A stretch of 64,000 bases of DNA from Harmothoe impar (lineage: Eukaryota > Annelida > Polychaeta > Phyllodocida > Polynoidae). Under the pieces are notes generated by a model that searched no databases, was not told the origin of the DNA, and saw nothing but the letters and a program-made list of their open reading frames with translations. The stretch lies in assembly GCA_947462335.1 (NCBI GenBank), contig OX381720.1, positions 49,718,481-49,782,480 on the forward strand, given 5' to 3'. Shown here piece by piece: positions 43,931 to 55,449 of the stretch (positions are counted from its first letter, which is position 1; each line of letters starts with the position of its first letter). The translations under genes were made by a program, and so were the position numbers.

Positions 43931-45120
43931 AACATAAAGCTCTCTGTCATAGATTGATCATGTAAAAAAGGCTGATAACAGGTTTTTTTTCCCACACATG
44001 TGGCCTAGGAGGATATCCTGTATAACCCTCTTATGAGGTTATATGATCATCGACCATATTCTCTGTGTTTTCTCATAGATAGGGAGGGGAGAAAACACAA
44101 GGTGGCGCCACCACGCAGATGGCAGCCTGAAACTGTGATCAGTTGATGTCCAGACCTCTGTTATGGCTCTTAGGGATTTCCCATTTGTGTAAGCCATGCT
44201 GCTAAAAGTGACATTATTTTTGCCCTATGTTCAAGATTTAAGTGCAAGAAATTGGGAAATGTGGCAAGGACATATATCCAAGAATAGATTGGATTATGTA
44301 CATTTTCACAAATAATAGACATATTACACCTCTATATGCATTTATCAAAAAAATGATATTTTCAGCATATCACTAGTATGAGTATCTGGACATATGTGAA
44401 CTGAAGTGTGCTTTTCCCGGGTTTCAAGGCCCTAGCTATCTGGAAATCCTTAGCCATCAGCATTGGAAAAAATGTATAAAACATTATCCTCCCATAGGGA
44501 TCCACTCACTTGAAGCTTTATCCCCATATAACAAATACCAATCAATGATATACTGTTACTAGTGCTGGAATATGTAAATATGATATTGGAAGTTCCCAAA
44601 ACCAAATAGATCTTGGTGATAGATGATTTCCAAGTGCTTAGCCTTATCAGTTGGACATGAAGGATAGCTAGACCAGGTAAGAGTTCGGCCAATACATTCA
44701 TGTTTACTCTGATCAGAGACACCTCACCTGCCCCACACCAGAGGACACTACTGTCCCATTGCCCTAATTGCCCTGGCTCTTTAGACCTACCTGGTCTATG
44801 AACTCTAAGCAAACTAGTGGCCCCTGTTGAGTGCCAATGGTATCAACATTGTATAGCTCAGATCACCGCATTGAGATCTATATGTGCAAAATGTGCAGAT
44901 GTGGCATCTTCAAATGACAAAGTCTAGAATCAAAATGAAAAAAGGAGAATACTTCCTAATATAATGTCTAAATATCTACTATAATAAGGAATACACCACC
45001 ATTCACCTTCTTTTTCCTTTCCTTCCCTATCATAGAAATACAGTGATTATAGGATATGCTTGAAGAGTGTAGCCTCATTCTGATACAGCATAGTCATATA
45101 TAAACTAACCATGAGCCAGC
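43931..45120. other. Intergenic, no gene seen
   Basis: No coding motif or element ends recognised; the longest open frame (44812-44450, minus) has no familiar features. Confidence 0.35.
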
Positions 45121-45122
45121 AC

Positions 45123-45206
45123 TCACAGCTGGCCTTAGTGGTGAAGGTCATTGCGTACAGTGCTCTTTTGGTTTAAACTTCTAGACCCTAGGTACAAATC
45201 CCAGCA
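45123..45206 (+). repeat. tRNA-derived SINE-like sequence
   Basis: GGCCTTAGTGGTGAAGG and AGGTACAAATCCCAGC look like A and B boxes ~60 bases apart. Confidence 0.5.
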
Positions 45207-45451
45207 GAGGTTTTGATATGTCCGCTACATATTTTATATTTCTCACCCCTGGAACCTGAAGTCTCCCCCCTTGATATTTCCCCCCAGAATCATCTTCTGT
45301 GTCTCATCCAACCTGTCCCCATTACTCCCAGGATGGCTAAGTGTTAAATGTCTGCCAAGTATTATTCATGGCTATGGGAAACATCGTTTTGTTATTCTGA
45401 TATTTCAAGAGAGAAAAAAAAAAAGAAGAAGAAAAACGGTACCATTGAATA

Positions 45452-45530
45452 AGTCCCAGTGGAGCAGTTGGTTAGCTGTTAGGCTCAATAGTTCTGAGGT
45501 TGTGGGTATGGATTCTACCAGTGTTCATTC
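45452..45530 (+). repeat. tRNA-derived SINE-like sequence
   Basis: CAGTGGAGCAGTTGGTTAGC and GGGTATGGATTCTACC resemble A and B boxes. Together with 45123 it may be one dimeric element. Confidence 0.55.
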
Positions 45531-45905
45531 TGAGGTACAGAGTATGCATATCAGTGGTACATATCATTCGATAACATGTTCATATGCTTATTATACTCTG
45601 TGATCTATATGGCACCTGGCTGTCGATCGTAGCACCACTTGTGCTAAGTTGAGAACCTTCAGTACAGGCCCTTGACCAGTAGGTGGAGCAGCTAACCCGG
45701 GGTTATGACATCACAGGACAGGCCACAATTGCTTCTGTATGAAGTGGTTCCCAGGACTTGGCTCTACAGTGAGTAGGCCTAGGTAATAACAGCCAATGCT
45801 ATTCGCATGTCTTCAGGGTAACACAGACTGAAGTAATTACTATCCCGACTTAGGCCCCATCTAGAGACAACCTAATGAGGCACCGGGGGTTAGATATGGC
45901 TGTGC

Positions 45906-46510
45906 CCATGGCCTAGGGATGTCAATGACATCAGCTATATTAACATATCGCTATTATGTCAATATGTCAATATATTATATTGACAATTTTGATTTGTCAA
46001 TATAACTATGTCCCTAATATTTTTATGAGAAATTCTTCTCTACCATTAGAGAAAACAAGGTATACTCTTGTATCATGGTACCTGAATGTGCTTGCATCCA
46101 GTGCATCCTCAAAATCGGTGTTCTCCTCCATGTTTAGTAAGGGAGGGAGATGGGGGGGAGGGGGTTATTAATAGACAGAGTCTTAAGTCTAACAGTTCAG
46201 CTTGCAGTTGGGGTACTTATCCCTTCGACCAACCTTAGGTCAGATTCTTATTTCACAGTATTTAAGGCTGGGAGTTTTGTGATTCATTGTAATGATTATT
46301 CTGCGATTATTTTCAGTGGAAATACTGGGATCGGTGTTTAGCTACCATTAACCTTTGTTTTAGTTATTCTCTTCAGCCTATTGAGGCAGTACACAGTGTT
46401 GCAGAATCTGGTGTACTTAATAGTTTACATATTATATTGCAATACATTGATATAATTGACAACTATATGTCAATAATTGTCATCGACATAAACTGACATC
46501 CCTACCATGG
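45906..46510. mobile_element. Inverted-repeat element, CCATGG-TAGGGATGTCA ends
   Basis: CCATGGCCTAGGGATGTCA at 45906 faces TGACATCCCTACCATGG ending at 46510. Subterminal TTGACAT/ATGTCAA words occur on both sides. The interior (46130-46330) is a G-rich run followed by unrelated DNA, perhaps a nested insert. Confidence 0.75.
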
Positions 46511-47065
46511 CCTACCACCATGGCCTACCACCTAGGAGCCCTATAGGACAATATAGGCCTACTTAGGGAGTGTGCATCTCTTCACCACAGGGGAACTCGG
46601 AATTAGGCTACATTGCATTAGTCCATTATATTATCACCTATATAGCCTCCCAGCTAGCAAAGATACATGATGGGATCACCCTTTAGTTATCCACTGTATT
46701 TTATTGGTGTACATGGAAATAATCTTTTCAAGGGTCAATTGGGCTGTGCAGAACATGCAGTGCGTCATCATGAAATCTATACCTGCTGCACACGGTACGG
46801 CAGACAATTCTTACATATAGAGCACATGATAGTAAAAAATGTAACTAGATAGATGGATCAATCCCTGAATAAAGATGTAGGGGAATATTAACCATTGAGT
46901 TCTCTTGCTCTCCTAAGTAGATTGTAGATGGGTATAATTCCCTTCTCTGTAATCGGTCTATGTCCGATTACAGTAAGACTGTTTCATCCCAAGGTCACCC
47001 CCTGTAGCCTGACGTGACAGCTCTAGCTGTAGGAGGCCGGTGTACAGGCTGAGGACAACATGAGG

Positions 47066-47070
<5 letters not shown>

Positions 47071-47115
<45 letters not shown>
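47071..47115. repeat. (AT)n microsatellite
   Basis: About 45 bases of AT repeats. Confidence 0.97.
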
Positions 47116-47118
<3 letters not shown>

Positions 47119-47119
47119 T

Positions 47120-49090
47120 ATATGTTGGTATATATTAGTGCATCATGACAACAACACTGACACTGACAAACATGCAGTGCAAGTCTACCCCCAAACCAAT
47201 GCTATCCCTATAAGGAGACCGTGGTTTACTTTTTATTTTTGTAAAATAAAAGATATGCAGAGTTTTTTACACCCTTAAATGCTACTGATGAGTCAATTGA
47301 CGAAACCGAAAAGTGGCAGTTACTTTAAGAATATTTTTGGTACAAGACCATTGTATTTAAAAGTGTTCTTTACACTAAAAGTGTATCAATAAGTTCAAAC
47401 AAGTCAGGACTTATGCAAGTCTATGGACTGGGTATTTCTCACCTAGCCTTGAGCTTGCCCCAGTACTAGGACCAATAACAGGCCTAGATTCTGGACACCT
47501 TAGTAACTGTTAAACACCTACCTGGATCCCTTTGTCCTGGTGATGTCACATATTACAGAAGAAGTTGTGGAGGTGAATCTCACCCTGGTCTGTGTTTCAT
47601 TTCGGTCAAGCAATGTCCCACCTGTCATTGTCTGCCGGTCCCCTCGGACGGCACAGATATCATGACAACAAATGTAATCTTTTAGTGACATGCCACCCTC
47701 AAAGGGTTAAAATGAGGACAGCCATGCCCTTCACACATTATTACCCAGGTGTAACATGTGACCTCTGAGGGGGCAAACAGGTCCACAGTACTAACCTGTG
47801 GGAGCCTCTGGGGTATGTGCAGCCCCATGTGGTGCCAGTTCTGGATGCAGTAAATTCTGCTGTGAATTTGTAGCAATTCAGTTGCCATCTAAGTAATTAG
47901 GAGCATGCTGTGGATCTACTACATGAGAAAAACTGTCAGAAATGTCAGCATAGTTTGCACTGTAATTCAACAGAAAAATGCACTGGAGAGAAAAAAATTA
48001 TGTGAAAACATGGGCCTTAAGGTGGATGGCTATCTGTTGAAACTGAACCCACTCCGCAGGTATCTGGGCTTGACTGTATCAGAATCGGCCCATATTGCAT
48101 AGTCCGATACATATATGAGTTCCCCATATCTTATTAAATTGTTAGACAAATTTAAGTAAAATTGAACATTTTATGGGACTTCTAATATTTGATATATTTG
48201 TAACTAATACCATGTCCTACTTTTCATAAAACACACCTGGTTTTGGCCTAACCTGAAGGCATAGATTGATTTCTTCTCACCATGCTTAATACTAACATGT
48301 ATCTACATTAGATGCATTCATGATTTTAGCTTCTAGATAAATGTAAGGTTATAAGAGGAACTTTGTGGGTTATTTGTGAGGTATATTCTGTGGTTTACAG
48401 CAGCCTACACAAACAGGACCATCAATAAAGCTACTTCAAGCTGCCAACTATACAAACATTATTGAGAATTACATTGATATTCCTAGGCTCCCCATACACC
48501 CAATCTCTCGGTCACTAGTGCCTAACCTAGTTAGTCATTTTTTGGCTCCCTATACGACCAACCTAGGTAAGTTATTATTGTCAGGTTGGTCAGTACTGAC
48601 CAACCCACCTTAGTCTTTTAATTTCCAGGGGGAGCCACAGAGTGGTAATTATAGTATCTTGCAGGTGGCACCAACTAGTGGTATACAAATACAACACTTA
48701 AATGATGAACCTAGTTCATACTGACTGACCCCTCTGTCATTTTTGAATATAACTTTGCCATTGTGACTGAGACACATAAAACAAACCTAGGATAGTCCGT
48801 ACTGACTAACCCTTTCAACTTTTCAGTGTAGGGCTGCATTTTTAAATCATAACAATCTTTAAGAGCGTATCAACCCCAGCATTAGTGATCATACATAATT
48901 GTACCCCAATCCTCATCTAGCCTTGTGCAGTCATTATTTAAGATTTTTCGATTACGAGTATTAATGAATCATTTTTATGGGTTTTAAAGGATTAAACAAT
49001 ATGATTACCATTCTGACAACAGGGTAAGGGGGTCCGAGGATAGGGCCGGTCGGATCCCTCGAGCCCTTTATATACTCTACACACTGGGGC
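47120..49090. other. Intergenic; diverged CTAGTTAGTC/ACTGACCAAC words
   Basis: No gene found. A partial palindrome-module end lies at 47660-47709 (CCACCCTCAAAGGGTTAAAA). Between 48495 and 48840 the words GACCAACC, CCTAGTTAGTC and TACTGACTGACC recur, related to text at 55910-56000, suggesting an unnamed repeat. Confidence 0.4.
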
Positions 49091-49104
49091 TATACATGCA
49101 TCAA

Positions 49105-49335
49105 TCCTTTAAGGATGGTATAATGCATTAATGCAACATGCCCTTGGTCCGCATGATGCATGAATTGAGTGACTTACCGGTGCTGCATTCAAGCATCATA
49201 CCAACCCAGGTTGAGACACCCCTGTAGTCTGGGCATGATGCGACAATGCAGAACTGGTAAGTTCGGGGCTGCATCGGTGCAGCATGACGACAATGTCATC
49301 TTTACTTTTAGCGACATCAATCCTCAATGGTTAAA
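49105..49335. repeat. Palindrome-module dispersed repeat, copy 6
   Basis: TCCTTTAAGGATGG start, GCATGATGCATGAATTGAG facing GGTGCTGCATTCAAGCATCA, a second module ending TGCATCGGTGCAGCATGACG, then a degenerate GGTTAAA end. Confidence 0.87.
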
Positions 49336-49507
49336 GGGGTGGGTGTGACATATAGTAGGGTGTGGCTGTTTACCCCACATCTCATCCTAGTAACCGGTTT
49401 GGGTGGAGTTTGTGTCATGGTTCATGTGGGTTTGTTGGTTATTGAGCAAGGTCACCGCTACTGAGAACAGCCTACAGCCTAATGACAGGCATCAACATGG
49501 GTCGGCC

Positions 49508-49755
49508 TACCCTTTAAGGACGGATGTCTCTAACTGATGACATTGGTCGTCATGATGCACCATTGCAGGGCCGGCAAGTAACTCCATGTAGGATTCAATC
49601 CATTCATTGTTATACTGTAGAAATCGTATTATGATATCTGCCAATTTGATACTTGTGATTACACCACCGTGCATTGCTACAAGACATCTCATACTGATAT
49701 GATGGTTGTTGACTACGATAAGACCTAAATTACTTTGAGGGTTAATCCAATGTAT
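49508..49755. repeat. Palindrome-module dispersed repeat, copy 7 (interrupted)
   Basis: CCCTTTAAGGACGGATGTCT begins the copy and the module CATGATGCACCATTGCAGG follows. After 49590 unrelated sequence intervenes before a closing GAGGGTTAAT near 49737. Confidence 0.55.
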
Positions 49756-49840
49756 GCGTACAATTTTTATACATTTAAGATATCAAGAGCCATTCATTAT
49801 AAAAATGAGGGTATCTGATGTAAAAATATCAGACAGAATA

Positions 49841-49970
49841 CAGGGGCGTGGCAAGCAGTTTCAAAGTAGGGGGGGCCAGGGGGGGTTCCTGACCAATTTT
49901 GAACTTTTTCGGCTTGATATTTAGGTTTGATCTTTTTAGGATTGGTCAAAAGTGGTTGCCATGCCCCCGG
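49841..49970. mobile_element. MITE with CAGGGGCGTGGCAA ends (member 1)
   Basis: CAGGGGCGTGGCAAGC at 49841 faces GTTGCCATGCCCCCG ending near 49969. G-rich left, AATTTTGAAC/GATTGGTCAAA inside. Related to 53081-53242. Confidence 0.8.
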
Positions 49971-50289
49971 AATAAAAGAGGAATCTCTTTTAAAAATTAA
50001 ACAAACTTGGATTCAAAGATTCAGAACTCAAGATTCATCCCAAGGTCATTGTATGTATGACGGAGATCCGCTCACTACCACAGACCAATTAGACCAAGGA
50101 GCGCGCACTGGTGTTTATACCTGTTAATCATTTTCGGGTATCCATTCCCGAGAGGTAAAATTTTCCCAGAAATTCATCCCAAGGTCACCCGCTGTAGCAT
50201 GACCGTCATGGCTCTGGCCGGAATGTACATTGCTCGATATCTGTCACTGATGTACTGGGGAACATGAGGACAACTTGTATAAATAAATA

Positions 50290-50358
50290 ATTAACTAATG
50301 CATCATGACGACCAAGGCTTGATGCATTAATGCACTGTGCCCTCCTGAAAGGGATAAT
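50290..50358. repeat. Palindrome-module dispersed repeat, fragment
   Basis: AATGCATCATGACGACCAAG and TTGATGCATTAATGCAC, ending CTCCTGAAAGGGATAA. Confidence 0.6.
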
Positions 50359-50530
50359 TGGCACTCACTTCACAGAGTTCAAGGCTGCACCCATATCCAA
50401 CTGCTAGTACTAGGGAATGGAATGGGAGAGGGATAGAGGGGGCAGGGAGAGAGAGAGAGTGAGAAGGAAGGAGAGAGAGGTGGAAGGAGGGAAAGGGTGA
50501 CAGACATACATGAGAGAGAGAAAGGTCAAA

Positions 50531-50532
50531 AA

Positions 50533-50596
<64 letters not shown>

Positions 50597-50606
50597 GAGA
50601 AAGAAA

Positions 50607-50702
<96 letters not shown>
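50531..50702. repeat. (GAAA)n microsatellite, ~170 bp
   Basis: Tetranucleotide AAAG array with a few GAGA/GGAA interruptions near 50593-50610; flanked by GAGA-rich DNA from 50430. Confidence 0.98.
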
Positions 50703-50704
<2 letters not shown>

Positions 50705-51301
50705 CTGGCACTTATTTGGTTAGTAGGGGGTATGGTAGGGCTGTATACTCTACACAGTTACTGGCGCTTCTGACTAGCGCATTATATATAAAACCAGCGC
50801 TTGTATAAGACTGGCAATTATTTGAGACCAGCCTTTATTTCAAATTCAAGTTCAAATTCAAATTCAGCTTTTTTAATTGAAAACATCATTAAACATGTTA
50901 CACAGCTTCGACACTGGGCCGGCCAACCCTTGGTGACAATAAGAAGAAGTAATTGTGAATTTCAATATTAGACAATAATTTAGAATGCGGTGAATATAGT
51001 GTACAACTTATATGAGACTTGCTGCCTGTATTATAGTTGTGGGTCGTAACTTATTTTAAGACCGATATTTATTTGAGAGTGCGGCGCATATCCTATCTAG
51101 AGGGTATCCTGGCACTACTCCTACTCCCAGCAATGATCTACGCTCCGCTGCAAACAGAGGGTGTGTCCCGGGCAGGGTATGGGTGTTCTAGGTACTAGGT
51201 GTATAGTGACAAACCTGACCATGCTTGGTTACCCATGGGTGCTGCCCTACCTGCCACAACCTATAGGGTGGGGACCAACCCTTCATGGGCCCCATAGTAA
51301 C

Positions 51302-51745
51302 TTAACCCTTTAAGGACCGCACAATGCATTAATGCATCATGCCCTTAGTGGTCCATGAATGCTGTCTTGGCAAGTAACTCACCAGTGCTGCATTCAGGCA
51401 TCATACTCATGATCACATTTGGGGTTGAGACACTTCTGAAGGGTCGGCATTAAGCACCAATGCAGCACCGGCGAGTTACTTGCCGGGGCTGCTCTGGTGC
51501 ATTAACAAATGTAATCTTTTATTGACATGTTGTACTTAAAAGGTTAATGCATTATTTTCATGATACATTAATGTAGTCCTATCAACTAAAGACTGCCTTC
51601 ATGCATCCTGCCGAGGAAGTACACTCATATTGCTAAAAGGGTCAGCATAATGCACACATGCAGTGCCAGTCAGTGCTTGCCAGCGCAGCTTTGGTGCATC
51701 AGGACAACAAACCTACGTTTAAGGCAAAATGCCAAATGCGTCCTT
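51302..51745. repeat. Palindrome-module dispersed repeats, two copies in series (8 and 9)
   Basis: First copy 51302-51547: TTAACCCTTTAAGGACCGC to ACTTAAAAGGTTAA, with AGCACCGGCGAGTTACTTGC and CCGGGGCTGCTCTGGTGCAT. Second copy follows directly with CATGATACATTAATGTAGTC and CTGCCTTCATGCATCCTGCC, ending near CCTTTTAAGTG. Confidence 0.85.
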
Positions 51746-51878
51746 TTAAGTGTTATGGGTACGAGTTCGAGCCCCTGAGTCCTGATGCATGTTAGCTGGG
51801 TGAGGAGGTCCTCCATGGTAGACCTAGTTTGTCCCCAGAGTGGACTCTGTGTGGGCAAACTGTCAGAAGTAAATGTAG

Positions 51879-52152
51879 CTGCACACTGAAAAAGTGAACT
51901 TGTCTCCAGACTCATCTAAGAGACTATCATAAAATAAACGAGTCAAAAGTTGTCTTACCTATCAGGTTACCATCCCACAAATAGAATCTGGAGCTGGCAA
52001 ATGTCTGGTTTTGGACCGGCACATGCCGAGTGGGTCTTCTATCTCCAGGTAAAAGACCCACTTCCTTGTCACTTAGACGAGTTTTTGACTCCTTTATTTT
52101 ATGACCATCACTTTGAAGAGTCTGGAGACAAGTATACTTTTTGAGTGCACAG
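51879..52152. mobile_element. Inverted-repeat element, CTGCACACTGAAAAAGTGAA ends
   Basis: CTTGTCTCCAGACTC (51899-51913) and its inverse GAGTCTGGAGACAAG (52118-52132) continue outward to CTGCACACTGAAAAAGT and ACTTTTTGAGTGCACAG. Arms are 35 bases, ~200 bases between. The inner AGACCCAC/GTGGGTCTT also pair. Confidence 0.85.
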
Positions 52153-52855
52153 TGAATTGAGTTGAGTTTTGGATATTTTTATTGCAGAACATCTCCTATT
52201 AGGGAGTGTATATAGTCATACAAAAAGGTTTTAGTACAATTACATGAATTTATGATCACAAATTAGTCATGAAAAGGGGTCAATAATCAAACAATATGAA
52301 TCAGAGTTCAATTATGGTTGGATTTTAAGTGACTTAACTCAAGTGGCTCAACTTGGGTCTTGAACTTCAAGGTATTTCACTGGATGAGTTCATTCTTACT
52401 AAGGCAAAAGAAATTATAAATTATAAATTCAGCGGTTAATTCCGATATGAGTGTGAGACGGGTTTGGGGTCAATGATGAGTTAAACTGTAGATTTACAGT
52501 ATAAACGGACTATTTTTTTTAACCAAAATTACATCATCTGCGGGTGTAAGGGACCTAGCTTGGTTTCTTTATTTCGGAAATATCGCACAGACAATGCTTC
52601 AATGCGGAACCCCTCAGAGTTCGGGCCCAATCACAGGGTAGTTGGCACGGTTTGCTAACTGTAGCCTGTAGTAGGCTGGGTTTTTTTTTACATGAAAACC
52701 TACGCTTATGTACACTAATGTACGCTAATCAATAGCGTGAGTGTTTTTTCTGTAACACCTATAAGGCAAAATAACATAAAAGATTGATTCTGTAACACTT
52801 CATGTGCTATTAAATGCTATCAAACTATCGTTGTTTTCTGTAACACCCCCCTGGT
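52153..52855. other. Intergenic, no feature seen
   Basis: Words CTGTAACACC recur at 52750-52850 and resemble the hairpin arms at 8.1 kb. No gene. Confidence 0.35.
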
Positions 52856-52857
52856 GA

Positions 52858-53050
52858 GTCTACTAGTCGCCATGGTTGCATTCATGTATCATGACGACCC
52901 TTCAGGAGTGTATCAATCCTGCAGGGTCAGCACTTGAAAACAGCATTTGTGATTTCCTCGCCAGGGCTGCATTCATGTATCATGCTGACCATATGGAGGT
53001 AAAATTTAACATACAAGGGTCATCATGATGCATGATTGCTGTCCTGGCGC
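52858..53050. repeat. Palindrome-module dispersed repeat, copy 10
   Basis: GGTTGCATTCATGTATCATG, then AGCACTTGAAAACAGC facing CAGGGCTGCATTCATGTATC, then CATCATGATGCATGATTGC. Confidence 0.75.
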
Positions 53051-53080
53051 TTTTACTTATTTCATATGCAGAAACAAGTT

Positions 53081-53242
53081 CAGGGGCGTGGCAACCAGGG
53101 GGGACGGGGGGGGGACATGTCCCCCCCCCCTTTTGACCAACCTCAAAAAAGGTCAAACCAAAAAGGTCAAGTGAAAAGAGTGGGAAAATGGTCAAAATAC
53201 CCCTCAGTCTCCCCTACTTTGAAATTGCTTGCCACGGCCCTG
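53081..53242. mobile_element. MITE with CAGGGGCGTGGCAA ends (member 2)
   Basis: CAGGGGCGTGGCAACC at 53081 faces CTTGCCACGGCCCTG ending at 53242. Body has inverted ACATGT and C/G runs and repeated AAAAGGTCAA. Same family as 49841. Confidence 0.85.
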
Positions 53243-53244
53243 TT

Positions 53245-54905
53245 CAAAGTAACTATTACTAGTATTTACTATTAGTGGTAAAGCACCAGAATGGCTGTTC
53301 TCCACACCCCAATGACCAAACTGGTTCTCGGTCGTCGTGGCCACATTCTCCCCTGTGACGTCAGTAATCTGACTGTCTTTGAATGAATTGATGGGATGCA
53401 AATGACCATGAACTGCTACCTTGGGGTTGTCCTTACAAGGGTATATACATGCTTGGGTGACAGGGAAGGGTGTTGGCTAAACCTGTACATTATCTGCAGG
53501 GTCCATTTGGGTGCCTCAGTTTGCCCGATCCAGTCCCAGGGACCACTAGTGTTGGGTTGTCCTCTACAGCTCTGCCCAGCCCCTCTACACAGAGCAGTGC
53601 CCCTACAGGTAAGTTGTACAACCTTAGAGTTAGAACCATCTCATTTAGCCAATTTTACTCTACCTTGCTAAAAGAAACTATTGCAATATCGTGTTAACTA
53701 TATTGTTAAACCCAAATAGATATGGATAAATACTTAGTAAGGATTCAGATAGGAGGTATAAGATATCCCTGCAAACTAAATCTTAAGTGGAGCTTGTGCC
53801 ATTTTTGTGTCATAACTTGTGCATTTCAGAACGTTTCTGGAATGTTTTTTTTTTAATTTTCATACTCCCTGTCATTTCTTGTAGTGAAACTCGAAAAATA
53901 TATGTCAATGAAATTTCTGGTTATTTACGTGAGTAAAACTCAGGAAATACACATCACTATTGCACATGTCACAAAGAACATTCACTATTCTCGAGAATCT
54001 CCCACGTCTATACAGCTTGTGATTTTCCCAGGAAATACACATGTTTCTAACTTGTGTCATTATTGAGTTCTGTTTGGAGGGATATCAAATATGTGTTACA
54101 AGTCGGAGGCCTGTCCCCGTGCATCCATCGTGGGTGTAACTTAATGCGGAATACCAGAGATGTACCTTGGGCTAAAGCCTCACAGAAATATACACACAAC
54201 TACAAGCATAGTCTTAGAGGCTAAGATTGTCCAGAATTTATGGCAGAAAAAGTATGGTCCATTTGAACAAACTGGATCATTTATAAGTACATCATATTTG
54301 TGAATCCTTATCAGCGGACAATAGGTCCACCATTCTATCTGGAGGATAACTTTTGAAATCATACTTTTGTTGTATGGTGCTATAAAGGAAGAGTTCACAA
54401 TAAATAAACATTATTAGAAAAATCACACATCATTAATCCTCTATCATAAGATAATGCATGAGTTATGGAGTTATGAGAACCCTTGGATACAGCCACTCAA
54501 TGAGAGTATACCCTGGTATGATACTGGCATTAACGCTGACCATCCTTCATACTATTTCTTGCCACACTCTCACTGATCATACTAATTATCACTGTTCTGG
54601 TGAAATTTTCTCACCCTCAACCGTCCAAATGTTTAACTGTCTACCATGATGGTAATCCCTGCAGGGAGTTTTTCATCAAGCCCAATGTGGGAGGGGAGTG
54701 GTTTTCAGAAAAATAAATCGTCAGCAACTCCGCCCGCGCCTGCCTATCACCCTCACTGACCTTATTATGTCTATAATAATTTCTGCAGAGTGTCAAGCTT
54801 TTTTCGGTGAATAAATGAAAATCTTGCCAAAGGTTGGGTGAAAATGTAACCGTTGAAAAATTGTTTTAGACTAATGCTACCATTTCCTTTTCGGACAAAG
54901 AAAAA
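53245..54905. other. Intergenic, no gene seen
   Basis: Short open frames without recognisable domains or splice context. Confidence 0.35.
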
Positions 54906-55067
54906 ACTTCTTGTTGTGAGGATACAGGCTAATACTGCAGTTCCTTTGGTCTCAAATATGACATTTAATCAGGATGCTTTAAGATTATAATTTCAGTTAA
55001 AATGTCCCAAAATAAAGTTATAGAATAACTTCAAAGTGCAGTATTATGACAAAGATATTCCTTAGCT

Positions 55068-55148
55068 CTTGGAGCATGGCTGCATTCATGCATCATGGTG
55101 ACGAGGAGCTCAACGGATTAAAGCATTGTCTGGCCTTTAAAGAGTTAA
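55068..55148. repeat. Palindrome-module dispersed repeat, fragment
   Basis: GGAGCATGGCTGCATTCATG and CATCATGGTGACGAGG, ending GGCCTTTAAAGAGTTAAG. Confidence 0.7.
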
Positions 55149-55167
55149 GATTCACAATTGAAAACGC

Positions 55168-55282
55168 ACAGGTGTAGGAAGCAAATCTTTATTAGAGGGA
55201 CGCAACTGCCTGACTGAGAGCCCAGGCGCCTCTGGGAGTCCAGGCCCGCTCCCTTGTCCCCCTTTTCTTCCTACGCCACTGT
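55168..55282. mobile_element. Small inverted-repeat element
   Basis: ACAGGTGTAGGAAG at 55168 faces CTTCCTACGCCACTGT ending at 55282. GCTTCCTACGCCTCTGC at the very start of the window (8-24) may be another end of this family. Confidence 0.6.
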
Positions 55283-55449
55283 AAAAACCTAGAACTGGCC
55301 CTTTGTTGTGAGGACACAGGCTAATACTGCAGATTCTTTAGTCTCAAATATCACACTTAATCAGTATGCTTTAAAGATATAATTTCAGTTAAAATGTCCC
55401 AAAATAATGTTGTAGAATAACTTCAGAATGCAGTATTGTGACAAATGCA

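Larger units (their letters stand above)
54911..55447. repeat. Direct-repeat pair (~145 bp) with inserted DNA between
   Basis: 54911-55054 and 55303-55447 share TTGTTGTGAGGA, CAGGCTAATACTGCAG, CAGTTAAAATGTCCCAAAAT and the stretch to GCAGTATT. Between them lie a palindrome-module fragment (55068-55148) and a small inverted-repeat element (55168-55282). Confidence 0.88.

Noticed and set aside
50497..50808. Lys/Glu-rich open frames across the GAAA array
   Set aside because: Pure translation of a tetranucleotide microsatellite.
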